The translations under genes were made by a program, and so were the position numbers. From contig OZ024747.1 of assembly GCA_964016885.1 (NCBI GenBank), forward strand, positions 794,251 to 858,250: a DNA stretch of 64,000 nt. Reading direction: 5' to 3'. Every line of letters begins with the position of its first letter. Position 1 is the stretch's first letter. The DNA is from Eledone cirrhosa (taxonomy: Eukaryota > Mollusca > Cephalopoda > Octopoda > Eledonidae). Of the stretch, positions 1-12,050 are shown piece by piece. A model generated the notes under the pieces. The model was given only the letters and a program-made list of their open reading frames with translations, was not told the origin of the DNA and ran no database searches.

Positions 1-600
1 CGGGCTTTACCCGTTCGAGAAAGGCTCTACAGACACGGGCGCCCGGGTAGGGACCCCGCCAAAAAGATCTGTCCCAGATGCGTGTGCGACGAGGAAACCG
101 TTGCACACGCATTGGTACACTGCTCGGGCGTAGCCGATCTGTGGGGCTATGTCGAACAACTGCTGTCAAGGGTGGGACCGACCCGGTTGACCACCGAGTC
201 TATTGTAATGATCAAGCCGCCTCCCCCCTTCAAAGATGAAGCAGAGGCGGTGTTTCTGTGCGTAATAGCCATGGCGAAAGAGGTTGTATGGTGGACGTGT
301 CTGAAAGGACTGAGGTCAGGCACCTTTCTCTCTGGCCAACAACTGGTCCGTTTCTTCCGTTATCATTTCGGAAGAAGGATCAGGATGGAGAGAGAGGTGC
401 TGCACCCCAGCCGTTTCTATGAAAGATGGGTGAAAGTGGCGAGAATGGCCCGTGTGAATGGGCCTTCACTCTACATCAGACTATAGGTGAGGAAGATGAA
501 AGACGAAGGGAGCACCCCTTCTCTGTGCTCCTGAGGAGAAGGGTTGCACACTTTTTTCGGGGGTGTGTGCGACCCCCCAAGGCGCCTCCTCTCTATTGAA
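1..600 (+). mobile_element. LINE 3' end with zf-RVT-like domain, 5' cut by window edge
   Basis: The reading frame is open from base 1 to the stop at 484-486. It shows a CPRC pair followed by an H..HC pair (ALVHC), the zinc-binding module found after the reverse transcriptase in many non-LTR elements. The frame ends in ...NGPSLYIRL. Three more copies of the same C-terminus lie on the minus strand at 44.2-47.3 kb, with the same ending (NGPSLY) and a related 3' UTR containing gcacacttttt-like text. The clade is not certain; the upstream part of the 47 kb copy looks Tx1/L1-like. The 3' limit is approximate. Confidence 0.75.
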
Positions 601-925
601 AAGTACAGGAAAGGCAGATTTCAAAATGATTTTTTTTGCTGGTCTAAAAAGATCTACAACTTGAGAGGTCAGACAGCTTGATAGCTGTGTGGTGTATGGG
701 GGAGGTGTTTTTTTGCTGTTTAGATGATGATTATGCAGGTGGTCCAAAAAGATCTACAGCGTGGGAGAGAGATTGAAAGTTGGGCAATAAATGGAGACAT
801 CTTTTGCTGGATTTGTAGTGCTGAGTAAAAGCTGTCCAATTTGTAGGATTGGTGCTTTTCTTCAAGTGTTGTGTTTTGTATACATTGTGATTACAGTTTC
901 TTGTATTATTCACTATTTTTATTTT

Positions 926-1060
926 ATGTCTGTCTTCCAGTTTGAGCCAACCACTGAAGAAACCAGTGACTTTCTGAAGGTGACAGCAGAACTGCAAGAG
1001 TGTGTACCTGCAGGGGTCCTTATACAGGAATTGGGGAGCTCTATATCAACTGATATTAAA
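926..1060 (+). CDS. Exon 1 (or first visible exon) of the MAVS-like gene
   Basis: Encodes residues 1-45, ending ...LGSSISTDIK, the first half of the CARD. ATG 926 gives MSVFQFEP. If ttccag at 935-940 is used as an acceptor instead, the exon begins at 941 in phase 0. The donor at 1061 (gtttgg) is forced by phase: the stronger-looking GTACAT at 1066 would shift the frame of exon 2. Confidence 0.65.
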
Positions 1061-4000
1061 GTTTGGTACATTTATTTTATTTTTGTTCTTGTAACACATT
1101 TGTTTTACATGAACTGTCAACTAGCAACATTAGGATTGTATATGAAAGGTAATGTAGGGGCCTTAACTCCTGAAGGAGTCATACACACCATCTTTATATG
1201 ACTATTAGCATGCTGAATTTATTTATGAATTGCTTCCCTTGACACTGCATTAACGGGAGATTACTCTATCAGCGCCCAGAACGTGCTGAAGGTTAAACCT
1301 GGTGAAGCCCATTTCTCTTCAGGAAGATCATAAGCTGGTTTCTTGCAGAGAAAGAGACTTGATCCCCAGTATTTCACTGGTACTTTATTTACCAACCTTG
1401 AAAAGATGAAAGACAATGTTGACATCAGTGGGACTCGGCGTGCAGTGAGCTGGAAAAAATACTGAAGTTTGACAGCCCCCAACAATTCAGTTTAACTCCT
1501 ATGATAACCTCTTATATGGGGTCTCTAAGGTTGGTGGATTGGCAGACTTGGTAGACTGTTGGATACCATTGAGATAGTTGTTCTGGAACTTTCTGAGTTC
1601 AAATATTATTTTTGTTTAGCTTTTGTTACTGTGAAGACCGGCTGACCACCCAGCCCACCACCCACCTGACCTGCTAAGGTAAACATAATGCAACTGGCAA
1701 TATTAATATTTCAAGCTAACAACAGAGAATGGGGAAAACAAAGTAATATAAACACACGCACACATACACTCACTGATACACATACTCACTAACACACACA
1801 CACAAAACATAATTAATTTTTTAATGACTGAAATGGTCATAAGGAGGAAGCTAATTGTTCTTCATTTATATACATCTTTGAATATGTATGTATATATGTG
1901 TTTGTGTGTGTATATATATATGCATGTGTGTTTGCATATATATATCTTTCTGGGAGATCAGTAGGTTTGCTTCAGTACTGACTTAGTCTATGTAGACTTG
2001 TTCAACCCTTGCTAACAGAGAAAGCAGGCATTAAATGGTGATGATATTAGAATAGGTGCACTGTATCCCTGCATGCCGTAAGAGGCAACTGAAAGGGTTG
2101 GCATCAGGAAGGGGATTTATCTAACTGTAAAACATTCTCAAAACATCTACCCACCCCATGTCAACAGGGAAAAGTAAGCATAAAATGTGTAATACATACA
2201 TGTGTGTGTATGTGTGTATATATATATGTGTGTGTTGGTAAAGGCGATACAAAAGGACAAGGTAGCTATATCTGGTCTTGTTTTTGTGTGTAAAATATAG
2301 AGTGCCTGGGGTAAATGCCCTGTCTGCCCTGCTATCAATCTGTCCCTCAATATATATTGTATGTATTCCCTCTCCCAGTTGGATCCATTGATTAGCTGTT
2401 GTAAGATAGTGAAATAAATCTCTGCTTTTCTCAGGACCAAATCCAATTGGAATATGAAATAAAAGAGAACGAAGCTGCTGTGAGTTGTTTACTTCAACAC
2501 TTAGTATTAAGAGAGCAGTGGCAGTTGAGATTAGCTGATGCTTTACTTAGTTCAAACATCAACCTACCTGACTTAGCTGACAAATTGAAACCTGACACGC
2601 AAGAAGGTGAGTTTATTTATGTCATTTACACAGTGTTGACTACAACCATTTGAATGTTGAAGGGTTAAATACAACCAGTTCTAAGGCCATTCTCCTGCTA
2701 AAGCAATACAGAATGCATGATAAGTTTAATTCTATCCAAAGGGTACTTCTTAAGGTAATGTTTTATAATCAGGTACATTTTCTGACACCAACCCTTTTAA
2801 TCCTCCCACCCATATGACATACTAAGATAAAGTGTACTTATTCTAACCCAGATACACACAGTAAAGGGTTAAATATGAAAACAAGAATTGGTTATATTTT
2901 TGTCTTAATTTCTTGGTAGATCTGGTATCTAAGAGTTACGATATTGGCAACGAGTACATCTGTGGGAATAATAATAGATACCAATCAGAAGAAAAGGAGG
3001 TGAGCTTGAGTCTTATAGAAGAATCTAAATGGGAATCCATTCTACCAAACCTACATGGACCCCTGAAACAATTGGACCAAGAATATCCTGACAGCTGGAG
3101 ACTTTTAGCATTACATCTCGGTATGTTGTTTATAACAAATTGTTTCGGTCATTCATCATTTATATCTATATATTTGTAAAACTGGAACATGGCAATTAAC
3201 TAACTAATTAACCTGTTAATTACTGCATAAAATTGTATATAAAAACAATTATGTTTTAAGAGAAAGTGACCTACAACCAATTTCCTTTTGAAACCACTCC
3301 TGGTTTTATGCTACAAAACTATTTCACTGTGTTTATATCTAAAAACCTTTGCACATGAATTTGATGTAAGAACCTGTTATATTCTAGAAACAGGTTATTA
3401 CCAAATCTCTCTAGATTCTTGATTTTTTTACAAAATTGTTTGGAAATCTTAGGCAATGTCTTTCATTAGAAACTTGCTAACAAAAGGGTTTTAAATGTTT
3501 GACTTTGTAATTCCTCTTGCTGCTCTAAGTATAAAGCAATTTAGACTTTGAGCTATTTAAAATACACTTTCTTTATACAATAATAATTTTAGTGATTTTT
3601 GTCGGCCATAAAAGCTAGAACTGCGAGAAAATTATGCCTTATTGATAGGCAAAACAATAGTTTTGGTAAAATTTAGACTTAACTATGGTACTTGTTTACA
3701 GCTAAACAGACAGCCATCAAGAAATGTATCATTGAAAGGAATACCTTCAGTGCCTGTCGTTACTATGTACTTCTCTTAATGGATTATATTTTACTAAAAC
3801 TTAAATTTAATAGGTTCTAGAAAGATCATATGTTTTAAGATACATTAATGGGATTTCTTCTTTTTGTAGGTTACAATTTTGAAGAAGTATCGGAACTTGA
3901 AGTTTTAGATTTGAATACTGATTCAGGTAGCTCTCTGTTTAATCTCATTCAAAATTGGCTGATTCATACTAAATCAGATCTAGAAACTTTGTTATTTGCA

Positions 4001-5815
4001 CTTGGAAAAATGCAGAATGCACAAGAGTTGCTGAAAAATTCTCAAATTAGTGAACACGTGCCATACACAGTTCCATTTGCTGAGGAAGGTGAGATGGAGC
4101 CTATTTTAGGTGATGGACAGAAATTAAACTCTCCTTCTAGTTTACTACAGAATATTAAAGTACAGAATGTTCAGCCAGGTGGAGAGGGAGCTATTGGTCC
4201 TCTAGATACTAACCATACATCTGACAGTTTCATAAATTCTACTTTACTTGATCTAGACAACAATAATGATTTGCACCAACACAAATTCTCTCCAAAAGCC
4301 TTTCATGAAACCGATGTTAAGAATATCTTCCCCCATTTTGAAACTGTCCAAAATCACAGTTCTCCCAACAGTGACATTGATGAGCAAGTCCCAGAATCTG
4401 TTTCAGTGGGTATGTATGGCAATGATATGTCAGAAACAATTGGAGACACATCAGAATTCGAATCAAGACAAGAGAGCGATGATGCAACACTTGATATTCC
4501 TGTTTTAAAGCCGGTTCCTAGACTTAGTCCCGTACTGGATGAAGTTCAAACTGATGGCAACCTTGTTTCACCAACCTTGACTCCCGTTCATCCACCAACT
4601 TCACTTATTGAGCCAATGGTGACACCTGATTATTCATCATCTCCTACTTACTCAAAGGAGTCATTATTATCATCATCATCAACCAATCAGGGTACTCCTG
4701 ACATGTTTAACTTTTATACTAACAACGATTCTTCCGAGAAATTGGTTTCAAGTTCATTATTTGACAAGGACTCTGTTGCAGCTGATGTTTCAGACTTAAT
4801 GTCTAGTTCTTCAGCTCTTCAAGATGACTGCATGTCTCCTACCACTGAACTATCCTCTAAAATACACAAACATAAAGAAGCCCAGGAACTGAATGAAGAT
4901 GATACTATAAACCGAAACAATGTCTTAATAGAACCAAGTTCCAATGATGTCCTTGAAGACTTTGATAAAAATATTATACTTGATGATGGAAATGTTGCCA
5001 AAATCCCCTTGGAGATTGCTGCAGACAATCCAAAGCCATCTGTAGAGACTACTGAAAGAGTTGGTGACCATACAGATTCAAGTTTGAGTATGGAAGAATA
5101 TAATTCTAAAGAGAAAGTGTACACAGAACAACAACAAATAACTCTGAGAGAAAGTCCACGGGATAAAGTTAAATTGACGAAGTCTACAGAAATAGAGGAA
5201 CCTGCAAATTCTGAAGGTGGCATCCAAAATTATGTATCAGATATTTTAAACAATTCTGAAGTAAATATAGGGCAAACTGAAAGCAGTTCTTTAACAGACA
5301 GCTCGTTTGAGATGATTATGAGTGAAAATGTGGCTGACTTGAAGAGTAATGTGTGTGGAGATATTGCTATGGATCATTCTGAAGAAATGAGTCCAAAAGA
5401 TGACTTCCAGGCTGAAATATCTACAGAGACTATGAATACAGATCTTAAAGAAACTCAACATGAAAATGTGCCATGTGCCTCGGTGGATGAGAAAATCTCA
5501 ACTGAAATAATAGATTCTGTAAGTGGTATTGGTGTGATAAAAACCAACTGTAAAGAAATTTCAGATGAAAGCCTTAGAAATTCTGGAGAATCTGAGATTA
5601 CAAACAAACACGACAGTAGCATAGAGAAATCTGCTGTTAAAATTGTTCGTTCAGCTATTGAAGCTGCCGTCCAGTTGGAATCTGAGAAGCCATCATCAGT
5701 GCCATCGGAGAAAGATCCGAAGAAACATTTTAGTTCTGAAAAAATCAGTTATTTTGTTATAGCAGCAGCTATTCTTAGTACTACATTGATTTTAGTACAT
5801 AAGTTCTGGAAATAA
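926..5815 (+). CDS. MAVS-like adaptor: CARD - Death domain - acidic linker - C-terminal membrane anchor (4 exons)
   Basis: Exons 926-1060, 2435-2606, 2920-3120 and 3870-5815 join in phase (0, 1, 1) into 817 codons plus TAA. Residues about 12-98 look like a CARD of the MAVS/RIG-I type, including a REQWQLRLADALL helix and a PDLADKL helix that match the end of the vertebrate MAVS CARD. Residues about 145-224 look like a Death domain (SWRLLALHLG, then NWL and LETLLFALGKM). Residues 225-790 are low-complexity, rich in Ser, Thr, Asp and Glu, with no enzyme motif. Residues about 796-812 form one hydrophobic helix followed by HKFWK, as in tail-anchored mitochondrial or ER proteins. Inferred role: antiviral signalling adaptor acting by CARD assembly on a membrane. 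Uncertain points: ATG 926 lies just before a good acceptor (ttccag, exon from 941), so the true start may be in an earlier exon; the first donor (gtttgg) is weak. I see no clear pLxIS motif. A CRADD-like CARD/Death protein is the alternative, but those lack the anchor. Confidence 0.78.
1355..1440 (-). repeat. Old tRNA-derived SINE fragment (family 1) in intron 1 of the MAVS-like gene
   Basis: The text cccagtatttcactggtact...aaaagatgaaagacaa...gtgggactcgg is a diverged copy of the body of SINE family 1, which is cleaner at 26.4, 48.7 and 57.7 kb. Confidence 0.5.
1741..2430. other. Intron 1 (MAVS-like): microsatellites and a repeat fragment
   Basis: Short (CA)n and (TA)n/(TG)n tracts at 1750-1800, 1885-1950 and 2195-2235. 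At about 2030-2145 is a fragment (gtgatgatatta...ctgtatccctgcatg) that recurs near 7190-7260. No exon is recognisable here. Confidence 0.5.
2435..2606 (+). CDS. Exon 2 of the MAVS-like gene
   Basis: Acceptor tctcag ends at 2434 and donor gtgagt starts at 2607. Encodes residues 46-102 plus the first base of codon 103, the second half of the CARD, including REQW and PDLADKL. Confidence 0.85.
2920..3120 (+). CDS. Exon 3 of the MAVS-like gene
   Basis: Acceptor tggtag ends at 2919 and donor gtatgt starts at 3121. Encodes residues 103-170: a spacer and the first helices of the Death domain, ending in SWRLLALHLG. Confidence 0.85.
3870..5815 (+). CDS. Exon 4 (terminal) of the MAVS-like gene
   Basis: Acceptor tttgtag ends at 3869; stop TAA at 5813-5815. 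This 1.9-kb exon encodes the rest of the Death domain, the whole disordered linker and the C-terminal anchor. A linker coded by one long exon is compatible with fast length evolution. One SMEE site fits the loose TRAF2-binding pattern, but such a short motif is weak evidence. Confidence 0.9.
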
Positions 5816-6099
5816 AGGAAGAAATGGGACGTGAATATGATTAACTTTTATCACTTCCTATATATATGGCAGTATTGTGTAGTTTAGTATAAGATTTTGA
5901 GACTAATTATACTTTCATGGCTTGGGTTTCGTCAAAAGTAAGATGGCTGCTCTAGGGCCTACATCTAAATATTTACTAATCATAATCCACTTAGAAATTC
6001 ATATTTTTCTTTACTTCCCACCAGTTTAAATATGGATAGTTTTCTACATTTATTCTAAATTATTTACATTCCTGTATTTGTTTTTGGATTTGCTATAAA

Positions 6100-6105
6100 A
6101 ATAAA
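6100..6105 (+). promoter_or_regulatory. Candidate polyadenylation signal of the MAVS-like gene
   Basis: AATAAA about 285 bases after the stop, followed by AT-rich and T-rich text. The region 5816-6099 is otherwise plain AT-rich sequence and probably 3' UTR. Confidence 0.4.
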
Positions 6106-6639
6106 TAATATATTATTGGTTTTATTTGAAGAGGCACCAGTCGATGTAAGGGCAGGGTAGAGGTGAGATAAGTTGATTGAATCAGCCTCAATATATATTT
6201 TATTGATTTTTAGAGAACCAATAAACTATGAAAGTTGCTGTTTACAGGAGTGAATTTTACCCCCTCCTCCCTGCCATGATACTTAGGTCTGTGTGGACTG
6301 ACAGTTAAGAATAGATTACAATACTGTTGATGAAAATGTTTGTGAGATTGTATATAACAGGAGAGGTTGTTGTCAGAGGTTTGATGTTCTGAGAAGATAA
6401 AGAGTAACCATGTAATGTGTTTTAACAGCAGTCAGTACAGCTTCTGTACATCTATAGACACGCATGAAAGAAATGATGTGCCAGCATAAATTGGTTAAAA
6501 AATGTAAACCAAAGAGAACAATGTTGATGTGCTATGAGAAAAGGTAGAAGTTAGTATTTCTGGAGGAGTCTGTTGTTGGAAAGTCTTGTTTAACCCTTTC
6601 ATTACCATATTTTGGGGAAAGAAGGATCAATAAATTAAG

Positions 6640-6880
6640 TTCTGGTGTATCGATTGCTTGATCAAATCAATTGACAAGATATCGGACCTCATTCACTTAC
6701 CAAGTGGGGTGGAACTTGTCAAATCGGTCCAAGGAAACAATGTTTCCATTGTTAATATCATCTGCCAATTGCAACTCCTGGCAGAAAGAGCAACAGTGTC
6801 TTGCTGAAGGACATAGCACACAGGCTGGTCTAGGAATCGAACTCGACAACCTTTCTTCAGAAATTTGTGGGTTTGTGCTA
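6640..6880 (-). repeat. tRNA-derived SINE, family 2, old copy
   Basis: The plus strand reads ...gtcttgctgaaggacatagcac...ggaatcgaactcgacaacc, the complement of a B-box (gagttcgattcc) and its downstream body. A closely related, more complete copy lies at 36430-36680. Confidence 0.6.
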
Positions 6881-6924
6881 GGATTGGTAGAGTAAGAAAT
6901 TTGGACAAACTTCTTTGTAGTATT

Positions 6925-7045
6925 TAGTTCCATTGTTACTGTTCTGAGTTCAAGTCCCATCAAAGTTAACTTTACCTTTCATCCTTCTGAGGAACAAAAA
7001 GATAAAATATCAGACGAGTTCTAGAATCGATTTAATCACCAGTTC
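6925..7045 (+). repeat. SINE family 1, diverged copy
   Basis: Contains ctgagttcaagtcccatcaa, tttacctttcatccttctga and a late part resembling the gtcgatttaatcg block seen in better copies. Confidence 0.55.
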
Positions 7046-8004
7046 AAATTTTTTTCCTCAAGCTTATGTAAGAAATTATTATTATTAAGTAGCATGAATG
7101 GTAGTGTTGGATTAAAATCCTTTTCTTTTTCTTTTCCATCATCATTTAATGTCCACTTTCCCTGCTTGCTTCACAACCATACTGTTCTGGGGTCAACTCT
7201 CATACATGTTACCTTCTATTTTTAGAATGGGTACACTGTATCCCTGCATGTTACATGAGGTGATTAAAAGGCTTTTAGATAGTTGTTGGACCTCCAGATG
7301 TTCTTAACATAAGTACCATCTATCTTGTTCTTCTCTATTTCAATATACCAGTTGTTTAGTTGTTTTAAATAAACAATGAACATCTCTCATTTCGATACCA
7401 ATTCATATATTGGACATTTCCTATTTCGGAGAGATTCTCTTCCTTTCAGTGTTTAATGGATTGTTAGTTCCCAGATTGCTAGTTTGTAACTCAATTCACA
7501 TCTGTATATATATTTTTTAATTTTTTAAACATCTGGAGAACATTTTGTAATTGGAATTCAGCTTCCCAGTGCACTACACACACACACCACATACCACACA
7601 GACTATACACACTACATACACATAAAAGGCAGAAAATATGGGACAGAGGTAATTGAACCCAGTATCTTTTGAATATCAACAGGTTAGCTGTTTCACAGAT
7701 CTATTTAACTTATCACTGCTTCTTATTTTTTGTTTTGACTCTTAAGGTGGCTGAAGGTCAGAGGTGACCTTGGCAGGATTTGAGGAAGATCTAAGGTGGC
7801 TGAAGATCAGAGAAAAAAGAATTTTATATTTTTTACATTAGCATTGCTTAAGAAGTGTATGTATATATGTATCTGTAGAAGTATGTGTGTGTAGTTAATG
7901 TCAACAACTTGTCTTTCTCCTTACACTCCCTCAAAGAAAAGATAACTTTGCTGCGACTTATGTTTAGGGGAGCAGGAGGGGGTGTTTTAATTACCGTTTG
8001 TGCT

Positions 8005-8145
8005 AATTAAGGCACAAGGCCAGCAAGAGGGTGACAGTACTTTACCAACCTTGGAAGGAAGAATAGTAAACTTGACTTCTACAGGATTTCAACTCACAAC
8101 ATAACCAGAACACTGACACTCTTCCGACTCTCTCAAAATAGTACC
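8005..8145 (-). repeat. SINE family 1, diverged copy
   Basis: Begins gcacaaggccagcaag on the plus strand, the complement of the usual SINE 3' end, and continues to aggatttcaactcac and cttccgactctctc, corresponding to the tRNA-like head. Confidence 0.6.
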
Positions 8146-8564
8146 AACTGTATCAGGGATTTATCTCTGGGACATGGTGATTTCTTGTTTCTTCTGTAAA
8201 TATGAAACCTGAAATTGTGTAAGTTTGTCAGATAAACTATTTTTAGCGAAGGCATGAAGTATGGTATTTAGGGGAAGTTGTGAGATTTCAGAAAAGTGAA
8301 ATAATAGTAACTCTACCCAAATATCACAACTGAATCATGTATTTCCAATCTTACAATAAACACTAATTATTCACCTACAAAACTAGAAATTTGTGTGGGA
8401 AGGGTTGGCCAGACAATTGTTATTCAATATTTATTGGGGTTGGAAGCGGGGGATATAAAGAATTATTCCCAGTAATATTTGAACTAAAAAACAGAAAGGG
8501 ACAAAACTAAATACCGAGGTAATATTTCTGCCAGATCACCTTCAAATATATAATAATAATAATG

Positions 8565-8725
8565 GTTTCTGATTTAGGCAGGGGGGAAATTGATTAAACT
8601 GATCTCAGTACTTGACTGGACATTTCATAGACCTCAGAAGGATGAAAGGCAAAGTAACTACTGCAAAGGGCTGTAACTATATATTAGAAAACGTCTGGCA
8701 CTCTACCGATACTGCCAATCCATAA
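8565..8725 (-). repeat. SINE family 1, diverged copy with (AAT)n tail
   Basis: Tail (ATA)n, then tttctgatttaggca..., gatgaaaggcaaagtaac, gcaaagggctgtaac and ctaccgatactgccaatcc, in the normal minus-strand order from tail to tRNA-like head. Confidence 0.7.
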
Positions 8726-9149
8726 CAATAATAATAATAATTTCTAATATAAAAACAATGCCAGATATGTTATATATCCAGACATGATATATAATTGATT
8801 AAATCAACCCAGTATCTGATTAGGACATAATTTAACAAACTATAAAACTAAACGTTGTGTCACTCAATTGATTCTTCTAGCACCATCAACACCAAATGTT
8901 TTAAATAATAATAATAATATATTTTAGAAAACAGTTTTCTTTTTGTTGGAAAAAAATAATCACAAAATAAATTGAAAAAAAAAAGAAGAAAAATCATGTA
9001 TATTTGACATAATAAAATTGTTGTGATGACAGTAAGAAAGAAGTCAGTTATTTGTTCATTTTTTTCAATATAATATTCGGTTTGTGTTTGCAATGCTAAG
9101 TTGCTATCGAAATAACTCACTCTCTCTATATATCTATATATAGATATGA

Positions 9150-9690
9150 TGACCAGCAGAACCTACCCCTAGTACAGTATCGCACTCTTTCATGTCCCAT
9201 CATGCACAGCACCTCTGTCTCACCACGTACACACCGAAATGTCCATGATAAACCAAAACACCACACCCCTGCAACTTACATCAAACCGTCACTATGCTCA
9301 TCCACCCCACCTATCACACATGCCAAACTTTGGCATTGAGAGCTGGACCAACTCCCAAACAGGACATCACTGTGTGGTGCCAAAGGTCTTGACTTTCACA
9401 TCTAAAATAAGGAGCAGATATTGCAATAGCCTGGGGTTCAAAGGCCCTCAACTCTTCAACAAGCTACCAAGAAATTTGAGAGATCAGCATCGTGTGGACA
9501 TGGCTGTTTTTCAAGAAACATCTTGACACCCTGTTTTCCAGGATCCCACAGCATGGTACTAAGGTAACCTAAGGACAACAGCAATAAACTCCCTCTTACA
9601 CCAATGGCCAGCCAACACAGGCTGGAGATAGAATGTGTAGCAACAAGGGTGATGCCCCAGCATGGCCTCAGCCAGATGGCTGGAATAGGT
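9150..9690 (+). mobile_element. 3' end of a CR1/Jockey-type LINE
   Basis: The frame 9239-9526 ends FKGPQLFNKLPRNLR...FQETS, the typical C-terminus of CR1/Jockey-type reverse transcriptases (G-P-x-L-x-N-x-L-P). A 3' UTR follows to a (TA)n tract at 9692. The coding part is 5'-truncated at about 9150, where it meets another (TA)n tract. It is not the same family as the 33-35.8 kb element. Confidence 0.65.
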
Positions 9691-9769
9691 AATATATATA
9701 TATATATTTCAGTGTAGCCACAGTTCTTGAGATGAAGCCATACTGTGGCCAGAAGATCTGATCTGATAA

Positions 9770-9892
9770 TACAGACATCAGATCTGATCCCGGATTAGGT
9801 ATATAATGTGTTGTAGATATATATATAAAGCATGCATTTTAAAAAGAACAGTGTAACTCACCCGATGCTTGGTTAGTACATCTATATATATT
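9770..9892 (-). pseudogene. Duplicated fragment of NMNAT exon 6 edge and intron 6
   Basis: The text gataatacagacatcag...gatcccggatta...aaaaagaac...gtgtaactcacc-gatgcttggtta matches 23515-23660, which is the donor end of NMNAT exon 6 plus the start of its intron. About 20 exon bases (minus strand DVLTKH) and the donor GTGAGTTAC are kept. The copy then runs into (TA)n. It cannot code for anything alone. Confidence 0.7.
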
Positions 9893-12050
9893 ATATGACC
9901 ATAATATATATCATCATCATGATATATATTTATATATATTTCTTCATATATATTATATAATCAATATAAATATTTCTGTGTTTGGCTCATTTCGTAAAAG
10001 AGAAACAAGGAGGAAGTGTTTTGTTTTTTTTCCTTTATATTATTATAGACTAGCGAGGAATTAACAAAAGATGTTTTTTCTTTTATGTATTAAATAATAT
10101 ATTTAATATCTGTAGTTAGCCTGTTTCAATATTTTGTGTCTCATCAGTACAGAGTGTGAGATATGTTAATTGCAGAGAGCTTGAACAGTTCCCTCTGTTT
10201 AGCATTTAAACCAGCTGTATCTGACCAGAATTCTCTCACCTTTTTCTATTCAAACTGGCTGTAACTGACCGCTCATACTGATGTTTGTTTATTTGAGAAC
10301 AATATCGTGTCAAAATCTCATAGATTCGATTATATGCGAGGCAAAGCCTTTACAATGAAAGTATAGAGTAATGTAAATGCTAAAGGGTTAAGTATAATAT
10401 ATTATTGCTAATTCCAGTTGCATGACCATCACATAACTAACTGATCTACAAAATTCATCAAAGCGTATTTTTGAAATGTATCCAGGTCAGTCAGTATGTT
10501 CTTTGTGAAAAATTTGTGCTTTGAGCAAACCCTGCTTGCATATAAAAATCACAGAATGACAAAATGCTGAAGCAGGTTATCTAGAGAGAATCAAATATAT
10601 ATTACATGCTTCTACTGACAGCAAACTCACAAATGTTAAGATATATTTAAAATTTCATGTGAACTAATGAGGAAGCCTCATTAAAAGTAGCAATGATATC
10701 CATCAAATCATCCCATAAAATCTTAAAACAAGAACATCTCATTTGATAATGTGATCCTGGATGCACACCAGAGTTGGAACACCTTTCATCTCATGTCTAC
10801 TCAATCAGCTCTCACCTGGGACTAAATAACATTGAGGTATATTTTCTATGTGGTTTCAGATTCAACTCCCAATTCTTTCACAGTGAAATTTGTTAGACTT
10901 AATCTACCACCTGGTTTAACACCACCACCTAGTTTTGGGGTGACTTTATATAAGTTCACTCTGTTGCAAGCATTTGGACAAGGTCTCCTGTACAATAACT
11001 ACCTCTTTCCACCCACCAAACTAACAAAACAATACAGCTATCATATATATGTCTTCAATTGAATCAAGCATGCAACTTGTTTAGTATTGACGACATGGTA
11101 AAATACACCTAGTACACTGTAAAGTGGTTGCTGATAGAAAGGACATGGAGCCATAGAAACTTTCCAAACGAGTAAAGAAGACTCTTTAGTTGTGTGAAAG
11201 ATGTGACCTCTTTAATGTTGGTGCTAGAGTGCAGGAAATTATATAAGCACCATTGTGTGATGGTGTGGTATATAGGATTAAATATTTTCTGTTGTTTTTA
11301 TTACAATTAAGCAGTTAAGTAATGTTGATGGTAGAGAAGTAGGTAAACATCTGCAGTGACAGATCAATAATTGTCAACTGATTCTTACAGACAGTCTCAA
11401 AAAGAGAGGGCATGCGATATGAATTATTAGAGAATCGGGCTCCTTACCATAAAACTAGGTGTTAATAAGGGAACAATATAGGTTGAGATGATAAAAGGGT
11501 TTTTGCTAGGAATTATTTGATTAGTCAGAAATATCTCCAAATCAATTTTAAGTTCAAATTTAGACTTAGCATTAATATTTACTTCCATATTAGCCCTTAT
11601 TGAGAAGGTCTATTATCAAAGGTGTTTCAAGCATGACTATCCTATCTTTTTGTACATCTAAGACTGCATTGTCCAATGTATCCTCTCTTGTATAAGACAG
11701 TAGGTATGCTTTGAGGGATATGTAGCTACTTCTATTTCTAGCAGCTTGAATGACTGCTTAGTGTCCATGTTGTCTGGTGAAGTGAAAAAAAATATATATA
11801 AGTGTGAATGAATGTGGGATCTATTAAAATAATAAGGGAGTCAGGTGAATGTATTCTTGAAAGTCTATGTAGGATGTCAGTGGTTTAGTGGTGTTGGTGA
11901 GGGGCCAAGTGCTAGTGCTGGGTGACAATAGAGTATGATACTTACTGAATCCATGGTAGATAGAACAGAAAGATAGTCAACTGTCAATTTAAATATATAC
12001 ATGCATATACATTTATACACATTATACATATATATATATATATATATATA
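9893..12050. other. Intergenic AT-rich stretch
   Basis: No gene is visible. It holds (TA)n tracts near 9895-9960, a dispersed repeat at 10160-10390 (listed separately), a short LINE-tail-like piece near 11095-11160 (cactgtaaagtggttgctg) and a (TA)n run at 12027-12050. The small open frames here show no domain. Confidence 0.6.
10160..10390 (+). repeat. Dispersed repeat, copy 1 (inverted mate at 26745-26950)
   Basis: Text such as catttaaaccagctgt, gaccagaattctctc, tctcatagattcgat and ctaaagggtta recurs in reverse complement at 26745-26950. No coding content. It may be a degraded non-autonomous DNA transposon; the ends are not defined. Confidence 0.6.

Noticed and set aside
1061..1070. Donor GTACAT at 1066 for exon 1 of the MAVS-like gene
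   Set aside because: It would put exon 2 out of frame; the frame of exon 2 is supported by its CARD match.
4819..5223. Minus-strand 134-codon frame inside the MAVS-like exon 4
   Set aside because: Antisense shadow of a low-complexity Ser/Asp-rich coding region.
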